NCBI GenBank assembly: GCA_947627625.1
Contig: CANQWR010000001.1
Location: 1 to 64,000, forward strand
Direction of reading: 5' to 3'
Origin: an uncultured Ruminococcus sp.
GTDB taxonomy: Bacteria > Bacillota > Clostridia > Oscillospirales > Ruminococcaceae
Length of the DNA stretch: 64,000 nt
Position numbers and translations under genes: made by a program. Under the pieces are notes generated by a model. That model made no database searches and had not been told where the DNA came from. It saw nothing but the letters and a program-made list of their open reading frames with translations. Shown here piece after piece: positions 39,891 through 48,431 of the stretch (positions are counted from its first letter, which is position 1; the number at the start of each line of letters is the position of its first letter).

Positions 39891-40615
39891 TTTTTCCCGT
39901 ACCCTCTGAGAGTCACCATTTTTTCGGCTATGATTTCAGTCTGTGAGTTCCCGACAAAGACAGTCGTGAACATATCGACTTTCTCGTGAACAAGTTCCCC
40001 AAGCGTGAGAATTTTTGAAAACTGCCCCTCTCTGCCGACATTTTTCACATATCCGCAGACCGTCTCAGGCGGTTTGTACTCCAAAATTATTTTACAGGCT
40101 TTTTCAAGATAATCGGGTCTGCCTGCCGAGGAGGGATTATATATAACCGTCACCATGTCCGCAAGAGACACTCCCCTAAGCCTTTTTTCTATAGTTTCAT
40201 AAGGCGTAAGCAGGTCCGAGAGACTTATTACTGCAAAGTCATTTGTGAGGGGCGAACCGAGTACCGCACCGCATGACAGTGCAGACGTTACTCCCGCAAC
40301 CGTTTTCACCTCTATTTCGGGAAAACCTGCCGACAGTTCAATCGCAAGCGAAGCCATTCCGTACACTTCACTGTCGCCACTGCACACTATTGAGACCGTC
40401 TTTCCCGACCTTGCAATTTCAATTGCCTTTTGCACACGCTGTCTCTCCTGACGCATTTCCGAATATATATAATTTTTATCGGGATATATTTTTTTCAGAA
40501 TGTCAATGTACGTCCTGTAGCCCGTCACAACGTCACTTTCAACGATGCACCTCTCAGCCTCTTTGGTTATGCAATCCCTGTCACCGCTCCCGAACCCAAC
40601 AGTATAGAGTTTCAA
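39887..40615 (-). CDS. cbiH: Cobalt-precorrin-3 C17-methyltransferase
   Basis: A 242-residue class III methyltransferase (CobJ/CbiH). YTVGFGSGDRDCITKEAERC and VTGYRTYIDIL are characteristic of this member of the family. IVCSGDSEVYGMASLA carries the SAM loop, VAGVTSALSCGAVLGSPLTN the substrate region, with MVTVIYNPSSAGRPDYL and GREGQF after. It methylates C-17 and drives ring contraction. The TTG start is preceded by AAAGGACGGTG. An AT-only tract fills the 49-bp gap to cbiG. Confidence 0.94.
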   Translation of the reverse strand: MKLYTVGFGSGDRDCITKEAERCIVESDVVTGYRTYIDILKKIYPDKNYIYSEMRQERQRVQKAIEIARSGKTVSIVCSGDSEVYGMASLAIELSAGFPEIEVKTVAGVTSALSCGAVLGSPLTNDFAVISLSDLLTPYETIEKRLRGVSLADMVTVIYNPSSAGRPDYLEKACKIILEYKPPETVCGYVKNVGREGQFSKILTLGELVHEKVDMFTTVFVGNSQTEIIAEKMVTLRGYGKK

Positions 40616-40631
40616 AAAAATTTCACCGTCC

Positions 40632-40672
40632 TTTTTAATATAATTTAATTTAATCTTAATTTATTTAATATA
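40632..40672. repeat. AT-only tract between cbiG and cbiH
   Basis: TTTAATATAATTTAATTTAA and following TTAAT/TTAAA units, similar in composition to other intergenic tracts in the window. Confidence 0.5.
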
Positions 40673-41720
40673 TTTTTCTGCCGAAATCTATATCCACATT
40701 TTTTTCTGCTATTGCGACTGTCACGCCGTCTTCCGAATATTTCCTTGTGATAAGTCTGTCCCCCCCCGCAGCTATGGCACTCCTCTCACAGACGTTATCC
40801 GCACCGACTGTTTTCATGACAAATTCGGAGGGAGTAAAATCGCCCTCTAAATCCATAAGCTGTCGGGGAGTGTGAAAAACAGGCTTTATGCCGAGTTTTT
40901 CGCAGAAATCGAGAAGACCTTTTTCCTCCGATTTAAGACTAACAGAGCCGATACCGCAGACGCTCTCTACAGCTATCTTATTTTCGGAAAGCACCCTGTA
41001 GACAACTCTCTCTATTGTCTCACAGGGAACGCCTTTTTTACAGCCTATCCCAAGAATTATATTTTTTGTGAAAAGCCTGAGAGTTACTTCAAACGGACTT
41101 TCTACCATATACGGCGAAATTATTATACCGCTGTGGCAGTCCGTATCACAGGCAATTTCACGGGGTATATTTCTGCAAATGTAGTCCGAAACCAAGCCGA
41201 TTTTCTCACCTCTCAGAACCGCACAGGCTGTTTCCTTTGCAATATTCATGTCCTGTATGACGAGATTATTTGCCCTTGCAAAACTGTCGGGGGAGAATTT
41301 TCCCCCCGTGTCCGTGGCGGTCGTTATGACGGGGACTGCCCCTATTGAGACAGCTATTTTTTCGGTGAGACTGTTTGCACCGCCGAGGTGTCCCGACAGG
41401 AGCGATATGCAGAATTTCCCCGAAATATCAACAACTATCACGGCAGGGTCTGAAATTTTACTGTGGACGTGCGGGGCAATCGCCCTCACCGCTATCCCGC
41501 ACGCACAGACAAAAATTATTGCATTGTACTTGTTAAAAATTTTTTCGGTCAGAACAAAAATGCTGTCAAAAAATCTGACCTGAATATTTTCGGGGAAATC
41601 GCAAATTTCAGAGTATTTTGACGGAAAATATAACAAAACCTGTGTGTTTTCAAGAATTTTTGCAATTTTCAAAGACAGTTTCAAGCCCTCCCGTGTGACG
41701 GATATGACCGCAATTTTCAA
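40665..41720 (-). CDS. cbiG: Cobalt-precorrin-5A hydrolase
   Basis: A 351-residue protein. It opens the delta-lactone of cobalt-precorrin-5A, releasing acetaldehyde. The N-terminal domain has ISVTREGLKLS, FVCACGIAVRAIAPHVHSK, DPAVIVVDISGKFCISLLSG and HLGGANSLTEKIA, which are diagnostic. The C-terminal domain starts ILGIGCKKGVPCETIE and ends with CERSAIAAGGDRLIT. The TTG start overlaps the cbiF stop (TTGA) and has AAAGG upstream. CobE-like and N-terminal CbiG modules are both present, so it is full length. Confidence 0.95.
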   Translation of the reverse strand: MKIAVISVTREGLKLSLKIAKILENTQVLLYFPSKYSEICDFPENIQVRFFDSIFVLTEKIFNKYNAIIFVCACGIAVRAIAPHVHSKISDPAVIVVDISGKFCISLLSGHLGGANSLTEKIAVSIGAVPVITTATDTGGKFSPDSFARANNLVIQDMNIAKETACAVLRGEKIGLVSDYICRNIPREIACDTDCHSGIIISPYMVESPFEVTLRLFTKNIILGIGCKKGVPCETIERVVYRVLSENKIAVESVCGIGSVSLKSEEKGLLDFCEKLGIKPVFHTPRQLMDLEGDFTPSEFVMKTVGADNVCERSAIAAGGDRLITRKYSEDGVTVAIAEKNVDIDFGRKIY

Positions 41721-42475
41721 TTTTTATCAGCCTTTCTGAACTCCGTCTCAAACTCCGCATCATACAGCTTTGAGAGAGAATATCTGTCACCTAAAAAATC
41801 CCCCACAACTATCAGTGCAGTTTTATTTATATTGTTTTTTCGTGCGGAGTCGGCAAGACTCCCGACAGTGCAGTATACTATTTTTTCGTCAGCCCAGCTT
41901 GCTTTATAAACTATGGCACACGGAGTATCGGGGGTGTACCCTCCCGAAATCAGCTTTTTACTCAGAATTTCGGTCATTTCCGCACTCAAAAATATAACCA
42001 TTGTTGCACGGTGAGAGGACAGCTTTTCAATGCTCTCCAATTCGGGGACAGGTGTCCGCCCTGCTATTCTCGTTATTATGACAGTCTGTGACACATCGGG
42101 GAGGGTGTACTCTGTTTTCAATGCACCTGCGACACCGCAAAACGAACTTACTCCGGGACAAACGTCAAATTCTATATTCAATTCCGAAAGCCTGTCAGCC
42201 TGTTCCCTCATGGCACTGTAGAGAGAGGTGTCACCCGTCTGCAAGCGGACAGTATTTTTCCCCGACTTCTCCGCAATTTCGATAGTATTTATAATCTGTT
42301 CAAGATTCATTTTTGAACTGTCGTAAATCTCACAATCGGGCTTTGCAAAATTAAGCAGTTCGGGATTTACAAGAGAACCTGCGTATATTATTACGTCCGC
42401 ACTCTCAATAAGTTTCATACCCCTGACCGTTATCAAATCTACAGCACCACAGCCTGCACCAACAAAGTGAACCAT
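41717..42475 (-). CDS. cbiF: Cobalt-precorrin-4 C11-methyltransferase
   Basis: A 252-residue class III methyltransferase (CobM/CbiF). The N terminus VHFVGAGCGAVDLITVRG, then IIYAGSLVNPELL, LQTGDTSLYSAM, CPGVSSFCGVAGALKTEYTL, VIITRIAGRTPVPE and CAIVYKASWADE are the expected blocks in order. It methylates C-11 of cobalt-precorrin-4. Its stop overlaps the start of cbiG. Confidence 0.96.
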   Translation of the reverse strand: MVHFVGAGCGAVDLITVRGMKLIESADVIIYAGSLVNPELLNFAKPDCEIYDSSKMNLEQIINTIEIAEKSGKNTVRLQTGDTSLYSAMREQADRLSELNIEFDVCPGVSSFCGVAGALKTEYTLPDVSQTVIITRIAGRTPVPELESIEKLSSHRATMVIFLSAEMTEILSKKLISGGYTPDTPCAIVYKASWADEKIVYCTVGSLADSARKNNINKTALIVVGDFLGDRYSLSKLYDAEFETEFRKADKN

Positions 42476-42504
42476 AACTCAAACAATCCCCGTCACAATC
42501 AGAA

Positions 42505-43605
42505 TTAAATTATATATTTTACAATATCATGCTTATACGAAAAAAAGACCGCTCCCGTCTCTATAGTCCCCTTTACTCTCTGCGAAATATGGTAATTTAT
42601 CCTCTCCGACAGCACCTGAACGGTCTCTTGCAGAACTCCCGCACTTTCAAGAATATCAAGTGCCGAATCTACCGTCACGCATTCGGGAATTTTCAAAAGT
42701 GTCTCACGGTCCGCACCCGCAAGAAGTCCGCAAGTTATAATAACTTCCATACGCCCGTCCGCAACACTTGAATGAGTGTTCATAATGCCTGCACCGAGTT
42801 TTGCCATTTTCCCTATGTGTCCGACGACCGTCGCCGATTTGAATTTGTATTCGACTGCCATATCAAGGGCATCGCCCACAAAATTACTGCATTTGAGAGT
42901 TTTTTCAAGGGGGATATTCATATTCTCCGCAATAAAGCTGTCACTGTAGTTTCCCATGCTGATTACAAGATTTTCGACTCCCTCACTTTTCAGCATTGAA
43001 GCCTCTGCACGCATTGTGTCCAGAATAGCGGAATTGCTCATAGGTTCGACTATCCCCGTAGTACCGAGAATTGATATACCTCCGACTATTCCCATGCGTG
43101 GATTATAGGTTTTTTTTGCGGTCTCCTCACCGCCTTTTACATATATCTCTACACCGAAACCGCCTTTGTAGTTGTACTTTTCGGCAGTTTTGAGAAGTTC
43201 CGACTTTATCATTTTTCTGGGGACAGAATTTATAGCGTACTCCCCGACAGGCTGGTCAAGCCCCTTTCTGGTGACCACTCCCACGCCCTCACCGCCTGTT
43301 ATAAATATTTTTTCGGAATCGGGAATAAGTCTGACCTTAGAATATATGTCAAGTCCGCTCGTCACGTCGGGGTCGTCACCGCCGTCCTTTTCCACCGAAC
43401 AGGAGACAAAATTTTCCCCCCTGACAATATTTTTTATTTCAAGGGTGACAGTCTCCCCGTTCGGGAGAGTTATAACGCACTGTTCGGGTACACTCCCCGA
43501 CAGAAGTCCCTCCGCACAAGCCTTTGCACCTGCACAGGCACAAGAACCCGTTGTGTATCCGCACCTTAGTTTTTCGCTCCCCCTGTAGACATATCTGCTC
43601 TGCAT
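42505..43605 (-). CDS. cbiD: Cobalt-precorrin-5B C1-methyltransferase
   Basis: A 366-residue protein. The hallmark start of CbiD is seen: LRCGYTTGSCACAGAKA. GGDDPDVTSGLDI, ITGGEGVGVVTRKGL, ILGTTGIVEPMS, GNYSDSF and HIGKMAKLGAGIMNTHSSVA follow. It methylates C-1 in the anaerobic pathway. Its ATG lies only 3 bp after the rsmA stop, so there is no room for a promoter or riboswitch of its own. It is the first corrin gene of the run. Confidence 0.96.
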   Translation of the reverse strand: MQSRYVYRGSEKLRCGYTTGSCACAGAKACAEGLLSGSVPEQCVITLPNGETVTLEIKNIVRGENFVSCSVEKDGGDDPDVTSGLDIYSKVRLIPDSEKIFITGGEGVGVVTRKGLDQPVGEYAINSVPRKMIKSELLKTAEKYNYKGGFGVEIYVKGGEETAKKTYNPRMGIVGGISILGTTGIVEPMSNSAILDTMRAEASMLKSEGVENLVISMGNYSDSFIAENMNIPLEKTLKCSNFVGDALDMAVEYKFKSATVVGHIGKMAKLGAGIMNTHSSVADGRMEVIITCGLLAGADRETLLKIPECVTVDSALDILESAGVLQETVQVLSERINYHISQRVKGTIETGAVFFSYKHDIVKYII

Positions 43606-43608
43606 GGT

Positions 43609-44484
43609 TCACTCTCCGCTTTCGGATTTCGGATTTTTGAGTTTTTCGGAAAATTCAATAAGATTTTCCATATTCAGCTGTTCAATTCTGGAAGTTTCGG
43701 GAAGTCCCATTGACAGGAGTATTTCGGCGGTCTGTTCTTTCGGAACTCCCATCATGCTGCAGAGAGAGTTTGCAAGTGTCTTTCTCCTCTGTGAAAAACC
43801 CGACTTGACCACTCTGAAAAATATTTTTTCACTCTCACTGTCAAGGGGAGTTTGTTTATTTATATTTATTTTTATAACTTCCGAATCCACTTTAGGAGAC
43901 GGCATAAAGTTTCCCCTCGGGACACCGAAAAGACGTTCTGTACTGCCGTAATAGTTCACCGCTACTGTCAAGGCACCTGCCTCCCTTGTGCCGACTTCTG
44001 CACATATTCTGTCCCCCGCCTCTTTCTGAACCATCACCGTGACGGACTGCACAGGCACACGGCTCTCCAGAATTTTCATTATGACGGGAGAAGTTATATA
44101 ATACGGCAAATTCGCACAGACTGCAACTTTCAGATTTCCGAACTCCTCACGGATAATTTCGGCAATATCGCACTTCATTATGTCCTGGTTTATTATTTTA
44201 ACATTTTCAAATTCGGAGAGAGTTTCGTCAAGTATTGGCATAAGTCTCTTGTCTATCTCGACAGCCACAACTTTTTCGGCTCTGAGGGCAAGCTCTCTCG
44301 TGAGAACTCCTATACCCGTACCGATTTCAAGAACTCCCCAGCCGTGGCGTGCATTGCCGTACTCCGCTATTTTAGGGCATATATCGGGATTTATTATAAA
44401 ATTCTGTCCAAGCCCCTTTGAAAAGCTGAAACCGTTTCTTGTGAGAATGTCCTTTATAAAAGAAATATCGGTCAGTCTGTGCAA
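43609..44484 (-). CDS. rsmA: 16S rRNA dimethyladenosine transferase (RsmA/KsgA)
   Basis: A 291-residue protein of normal length. SAM-binding blocks: GLGQNFIINPDICPKIAEY, VLEIGTGIGVLTRELALRAEKVVAVEID, then the catalytic NLPYYITSPVIMKIL (NLPY motif), MVQKEAGDRICA and a C-terminal domain with FSQRRKTLANSL. It dimethylates two adjacent adenines at the 3' end of 16S rRNA during small-subunit assembly. The TTG start at 44484 has GAGAGGT upstream and follows the previous stop by 1 bp. Confidence 0.96.
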   Translation of the reverse strand: MHRLTDISFIKDILTRNGFSFSKGLGQNFIINPDICPKIAEYGNARHGWGVLEIGTGIGVLTRELALRAEKVVAVEIDKRLMPILDETLSEFENVKIINQDIMKCDIAEIIREEFGNLKVAVCANLPYYITSPVIMKILESRVPVQSVTVMVQKEAGDRICAEVGTREAGALTVAVNYYGSTERLFGVPRGNFMPSPKVDSEVIKININKQTPLDSESEKIFFRVVKSGFSQRRKTLANSLCSMMGVPKEQTAEILLSMGLPETSRIEQLNMENLIEFSEKLKNPKSESGE

Positions 44485-44485
44485 A

Positions 44486-46084
44486 TCAAACCTCTCCCCT
44501 CAGTCTGTCTATAATTTTCTCCGCAACTCTCATACCGTCAACGCCTGCCGAAACTATACCGCCTGCGTACCCCGCACCCTCTCCGCAAGGGTAAAGACCT
44601 CTGAAACTCACAGACTGCATACTGACGGAATCCCTCTCAATCCGCACGGGGGAACTGCTTCTTGTCTCAGCACCCGTAAGAAGTGAATCGGGGTCATCAA
44701 AGCCCTTTATCTTTTTTCCCATGCTCACAATACCGAGTTTAAGAGTTTCGCACACAAATTCGGGCAAGTATTTTTCGGGTCTTGCAAAAGCCGTATCGGG
44801 AGTATAAGACGGTCTCACTCTGCCGAAATTTTCCGTGAGACCTCCGCTCAGAAAGTCGCCTGTCTTTATAACAGGTGCAACGTAATTTCCACCGCCCGCA
44901 AGAAAAGCCCTCTGTTCAATGTCTCTCTGGAAATACACCCCCGCAAGAGGGTCATCACCGTGAAAGTCTTGCGGGTTTACGTTCACAAGAAGTGCGGAAT
45001 TTGAGTTTTCGGCGTTTCTCTTGTAACAGCTCATGCCGTTCACAACTACACCGTTTTTCTCCGATGCCGATGCTATGACGTATCCCCCCGGACACATACA
45101 GAAAGTGTACAGTGAACGCCCGTTCGGCAGGTGTACGGCAAGTTTGTAATCAGCCGAACCCAGAGCAGGATGACGGTATAGACTGCCGTACATAGCCCTG
45201 TTGATGTCCTCTCTGAGATGTTCTATTCTGACTCCCACGGAAAAGGGCTTTCTTGTAAGAAACGCTTTTTTATCCCTCAAAATTTCAAAAACATCTCTTG
45301 CACTGTGTCCCGTGGCGAGGACAATATTTTCTGTCTCAATTTCTCTGACCACTCCGCCACGGGTATATTTTGCACTCTTTATGCAGTCGCCGTCCGTATC
45401 GAATCCGCAAAAACGGCTGTTGAAAAGGACTTCCCCGCCGAGAGAAATTATCTCCTCACGTATCTTTTTCACAACTTCCCTCAGTTTGTCCGTACCTATG
45501 TGGGGCTTTGCAAGGTAGAGTATATTTTCGGGTGCACCGTGTTCTGCAAACTTTTCAAGAATCCACCTTATGCGGAAATCTTTTATACCCGTGTTCAGCT
45601 TGCCGTCCGAGAAAGTACCCGCACCGCCCTCCCCGAACTGCACATTGCACTCCGTGTCAAGCGTACCTGTACGGCGGAACTTCTCAACAGATTTTACCCT
45701 CCTGTCGATGTCACCGCCACGCTCAAGTATAATCGGCTTTGCACCTGCCATAGCGAGAACGAGTCCGCAAAACATACCCGACGGACCAAATCCCACTATA
45801 ATGGGACGTTCCGTCTCCGTGACATTTTTTATATTATAGCTGTACTCCTGCACCCCGACGGCTTTCCCCGTTTTCAGGACATTTTTTTCATTGATAACTT
45901 CAAGTTCAACCGAAATTGTAAAGTGAATGTCACTCTTTCGCCTTGCGTCAACGGATTTTTTAACAAGTCTCACGGACAATATATTTTTCTCACGAATACC
46001 CAGTTTTTCCGCACAGATTTTCCGCAAATCGTCCTCCCGAAAAGAAAAATCAAGAGGTACTCCGACATCATTTATTCTTATCAT
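44486..46084 (-). CDS. FAD-dependent oxidoreductase (COG2509 type)
   Basis: A 532-residue protein with a roughly 90-residue N-terminal domain, then a Rossmann dinucleotide fold (PIIVGFGPSGMFCGLVLAMA, ending in ILERGGDIDRR) near residue 95. CNVQFGEGGAGTFSDGKLNT and the C-terminal PCGEGAGYAGGIVSAGVDGM are typical of this FAD-binding family. The substrate of the family is not known to me. The ATG has CGGAGATAGATA upstream. It lies between a BaiN-like flavoprotein and rsmA, an arrangement common in Firmicutes, so a housekeeping redox role is more likely than a corrin role. Confidence 0.88.
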   Translation of the reverse strand: MIRINDVGVPLDFSFREDDLRKICAEKLGIREKNILSVRLVKKSVDARRKSDIHFTISVELEVINEKNVLKTGKAVGVQEYSYNIKNVTETERPIIVGFGPSGMFCGLVLAMAGAKPIILERGGDIDRRVKSVEKFRRTGTLDTECNVQFGEGGAGTFSDGKLNTGIKDFRIRWILEKFAEHGAPENILYLAKPHIGTDKLREVVKKIREEIISLGGEVLFNSRFCGFDTDGDCIKSAKYTRGGVVREIETENIVLATGHSARDVFEILRDKKAFLTRKPFSVGVRIEHLREDINRAMYGSLYRHPALGSADYKLAVHLPNGRSLYTFCMCPGGYVIASASEKNGVVVNGMSCYKRNAENSNSALLVNVNPQDFHGDDPLAGVYFQRDIEQRAFLAGGGNYVAPVIKTGDFLSGGLTENFGRVRPSYTPDTAFARPEKYLPEFVCETLKLGIVSMGKKIKGFDDPDSLLTGAETRSSSPVRIERDSVSMQSVSFRGLYPCGEGAGYAGGIVSAGVDGMRVAEKIIDRLRGEV

Positions 46085-46110
46085 TATCTATCTCCGAGTT
46101 TTTTATAATT

Positions 46111-47319
46111 TCAGACGGCACACTCTCTGCCTGCACATATCCCCGACGACCACGCCCACTGTAGGTTATATCCTCCGCAATCCCCGACAGTGTCGAGAAT
46201 TTCACCGCAAAAGTACATACCCCTGTGGAGTTTCGATTCAAGATTTGTGCCGACACATTCGGCGTGTACTCCTCCGTATGTAGCCTGTGCGTTTTTCCAC
46301 GGACTGCACCCCGTTATGTCAAATTTCAGGGACTTTATTTTGTCGCAAATCTTTTTAATATCGCCGTCCGAGACCGTCTTTATTTTAGCGGACATATTGT
46401 AACCGAGAGCGTTTTTTGCAATATATACGGAGAGATTTTTTGTCAGTAACCCCGAGAGCATATCTTGTATGGGGAAGTCCCCGAACATATTTTTTATATT
46501 TACTAAATATTCAAAAAGCTGTCTGTGGGTGTAATCGGGAGCGAGGTCTATTTTCAGAGCGAGATTTTTGCCGTACTCCTGCCACAGGTACGCAAGATTG
46601 AAGACACATATCCCCGATATATTTTCGTCATTGAACTGTATCTCTCCGCACTCCTTTTTGAGAATTTTTTTACCCGACAGTGCAGTGACTTTCCCCTGTA
46701 CCCTCACACCGCCAAGACCTTTCAAAAGAACTTTGTCTGCTTTCAAAGGTGCTATTGCGGGACAGGTTTTCGTGACGGTATAGCCGAGATTTTCAAGGAC
46801 TTTCAGCATACTGCCGTCCGTACCGAAACAGGGCGACGCACACCCTCCCGCACATATTACCACCCTCCTTGAAGTGAGAGACATATCACCCGATTTGAGT
46901 ACAAAAAAACCGTCTTTGGGGACTATATCCGTGACCTGATAGTCGCATATCTCTTTAATTCCCATTGCAGTCATTTTCATTCTGACTAAATTAACAACGG
47001 AAGACGCACTGTTGCTTTTCGGGTACACGCAGCCGTTTTTCCCGACTGTGCAGACAAGACCGACCGTATTCCCGAAAAAATCAAAGCAGTCGGGAGTTTT
47101 TTCTATTATGTCCATGACGTTCACAGAGCCGTGGTAGTTTTCCGCAGATATGCTTGTGTTGCTCAGATTGCACCTGCCGTTACCCGTTGCGAGAATTTTC
47201 CTGCCCGTTCTGGACAGTCTCTCAATTACGGCGACTTCAAGAGCGGGATTGGAGAGCTTCGCCTGAATTGCACAGGCATAACCCGAAGCACCACCGCCTA
47301 CGACTGCAATGTCAATCAT
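46111..47319 (-). CDS. HI0933/BaiN-family flavoprotein oxidoreductase
   Basis: A 402-residue protein. The N-terminal Rossmann motif is VVGGGASGYACAIQAK. The family hallmark RTGRKILATGNGRCNLSN (about residues 40-57) follows, with CAGGCASPCFGTDGSM in the middle and the C-terminal GEILDTVGDCGGYNLQWAWSSG FAD site. Members are NAD(P)H/FAD enzymes, some acting on bile acids (BaiN), most uncharacterised. It may be the first gene of the long minus-strand unit that includes rsmA and the corrin genes. Confidence 0.92.
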   Translation of the reverse strand: MIDIAVVGGGASGYACAIQAKLSNPALEVAVIERLSRTGRKILATGNGRCNLSNTSISAENYHGSVNVMDIIEKTPDCFDFFGNTVGLVCTVGKNGCVYPKSNSASSVVNLVRMKMTAMGIKEICDYQVTDIVPKDGFFVLKSGDMSLTSRRVVICAGGCASPCFGTDGSMLKVLENLGYTVTKTCPAIAPLKADKVLLKGLGGVRVQGKVTALSGKKILKKECGEIQFNDENISGICVFNLAYLWQEYGKNLALKIDLAPDYTHRQLFEYLVNIKNMFGDFPIQDMLSGLLTKNLSVYIAKNALGYNMSAKIKTVSDGDIKKICDKIKSLKFDITGCSPWKNAQATYGGVHAECVGTNLESKLHRGMYFCGEILDTVGDCGGYNLQWAWSSGICAGRECAV

Positions 47320-47345
47320 AATAACAAAATTCTCCTTTCCGAATT

Positions 47346-47525
47346 TCAGACTTTTGGGGGACGTTTCCCACGGACTTCACAAAATTAAAACAGTAGAATT
47401 ATTATGGGGGTCTGGGGGTTTTTAACCCCCAGCGGGGTCAAGGGGCGAAGCCCCCTGCCTCCTATCGTTCTAAATTAAAATATTAAATTTCCAAAAAATA
47501 TAATTTTAATAAAATTATTTTTTGT
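47346..47525. repeat. GC-rich modular hairpin repeat, copy 6, with AT-hairpin tail
   Basis: The leader AAATTAAAACAGTAGAATTA precedes CTGGGGGTTTTTAACCCCCAG and AGGGGCGAAGCCCC, then GCCTCCTATCGTTCTAA. A tail of about 50 bp contains ATAATTTTAATAAAATTAT, also seen after copy 10 at the window end. It lies between the metallophosphoesterase 3' end and the BaiN-like start; in the minus direction the AT hairpin followed by ATTTTTTGG could act as a terminator. Confidence 0.85.
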
Positions 47526-47555
47526 GCGAAGTCCCCCTAACAATCCACAAAAATA

Positions 47556-48416
47556 TCACTCAGGCACAATATCCATCACAACTATCTCGGGACGGTTGTT
47601 GAACCTGACAGGGTAGGGGGAGTCCCCTATTCCCGAAGTTATAAACATCGTTCCGCCGTCATAATCAAAAAAGCCCTTGTCATATACGGTCTCGTCGCCA
47701 AAGACCTCCGGGAGATATTTCATTGTACTTGAATCAATGACAGGTCCGAGGTTAAACGGCAGCTGTATCATACCGCCGTGAGTGTCGGCACATAGTGTCA
47801 AATCTGCACCAAAATCGGCGAATTTTTCGTAATTCGGAATGTGAGCCATAAGTATATTGAAAACGGCGGGGTCTGTCTCAAATTCGCTGTGCAGGTCAAA
47901 AGTCGGACTGTAATAGACATTATCTATACCCATTATCCTGAATTTATTTCCGTTTATAAGAAAATCGTCACAGCGATAGTTCATGACTTCCGCACCCGTC
48001 TTTGAAATCGCATCGAGATAATTTTTGTCCGTATCGTGGTCGCCTGTCACGAAGTACACAGGGCATATGTCCTGAACTATCATTGCAGTCAGGTTGACGG
48101 GTATCTGCATTATCTCAACGGGACTCTTTCTTGTGTACATATCACCAAGCATAAAAACTGCATCGGGTTCTGTTTTTTTGAGTTTTTTAAGTATAGTGTC
48201 ATTGTCTATGCCGTTGGGATTGGCGTGCAGGTCTGCTATGACCGCTATTCTGACGGGAGTCTCCAGTTTCCCCGATTTTATCTCAAAACTGTTTATTTTG
48301 AGAGTGTAATTGTTGAACCACCATGTAAACAGCAAAACTGCACATATCATCAGGAAAAGTGCAATACGTCTGCGTCTCTTTTTTATTTTTCTCTCTTTTT
48401 CTTTTCTTTTGTTCAT
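47556..48416 (-). CDS. Membrane-anchored metallophosphoesterase (YkuE-like)
   Basis: A 286-residue protein with a very basic N terminus (KRKEKERKIKKRRRR), one membrane helix at about 17-35, then a calcineurin-like phosphoesterase domain outside. The metal-binding blocks are visible: IAVIADLHANPNG, MLGDMYTRK, VTGDHDTD (replacing GNHE), MAHIPNYEKF and CADTHGGMIQLPF. Related YkuE-type proteins hydrolyse phospholipid or nucleotide phosphates; the substrate here is unknown. It follows mscS by 15 bp on the same strand, suggesting a two-gene unit at the envelope. Confidence 0.9.
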   Translation of the reverse strand: MNKRKEKERKIKKRRRRIALFLMICAVLLFTWWFNNYTLKINSFEIKSGKLETPVRIAVIADLHANPNGIDNDTILKKLKKTEPDAVFMLGDMYTRKSPVEIMQIPVNLTAMIVQDICPVYFVTGDHDTDKNYLDAISKTGAEVMNYRCDDFLINGNKFRIMGIDNVYYSPTFDLHSEFETDPAVFNILMAHIPNYEKFADFGADLTLCADTHGGMIQLPFNLGPVIDSSTMKYLPEVFGDETVYDKGFFDYDGGTMFITSGIGDSPYPVRFNNRPEIVVMDIVPE

Positions 48417-48431
48417 AAATCATATCCCCTC

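Noticed and set aside
45218..46108. 296-residue plus-strand frame
   Set aside because: Antisense of the FAD oxidoreductase gene.
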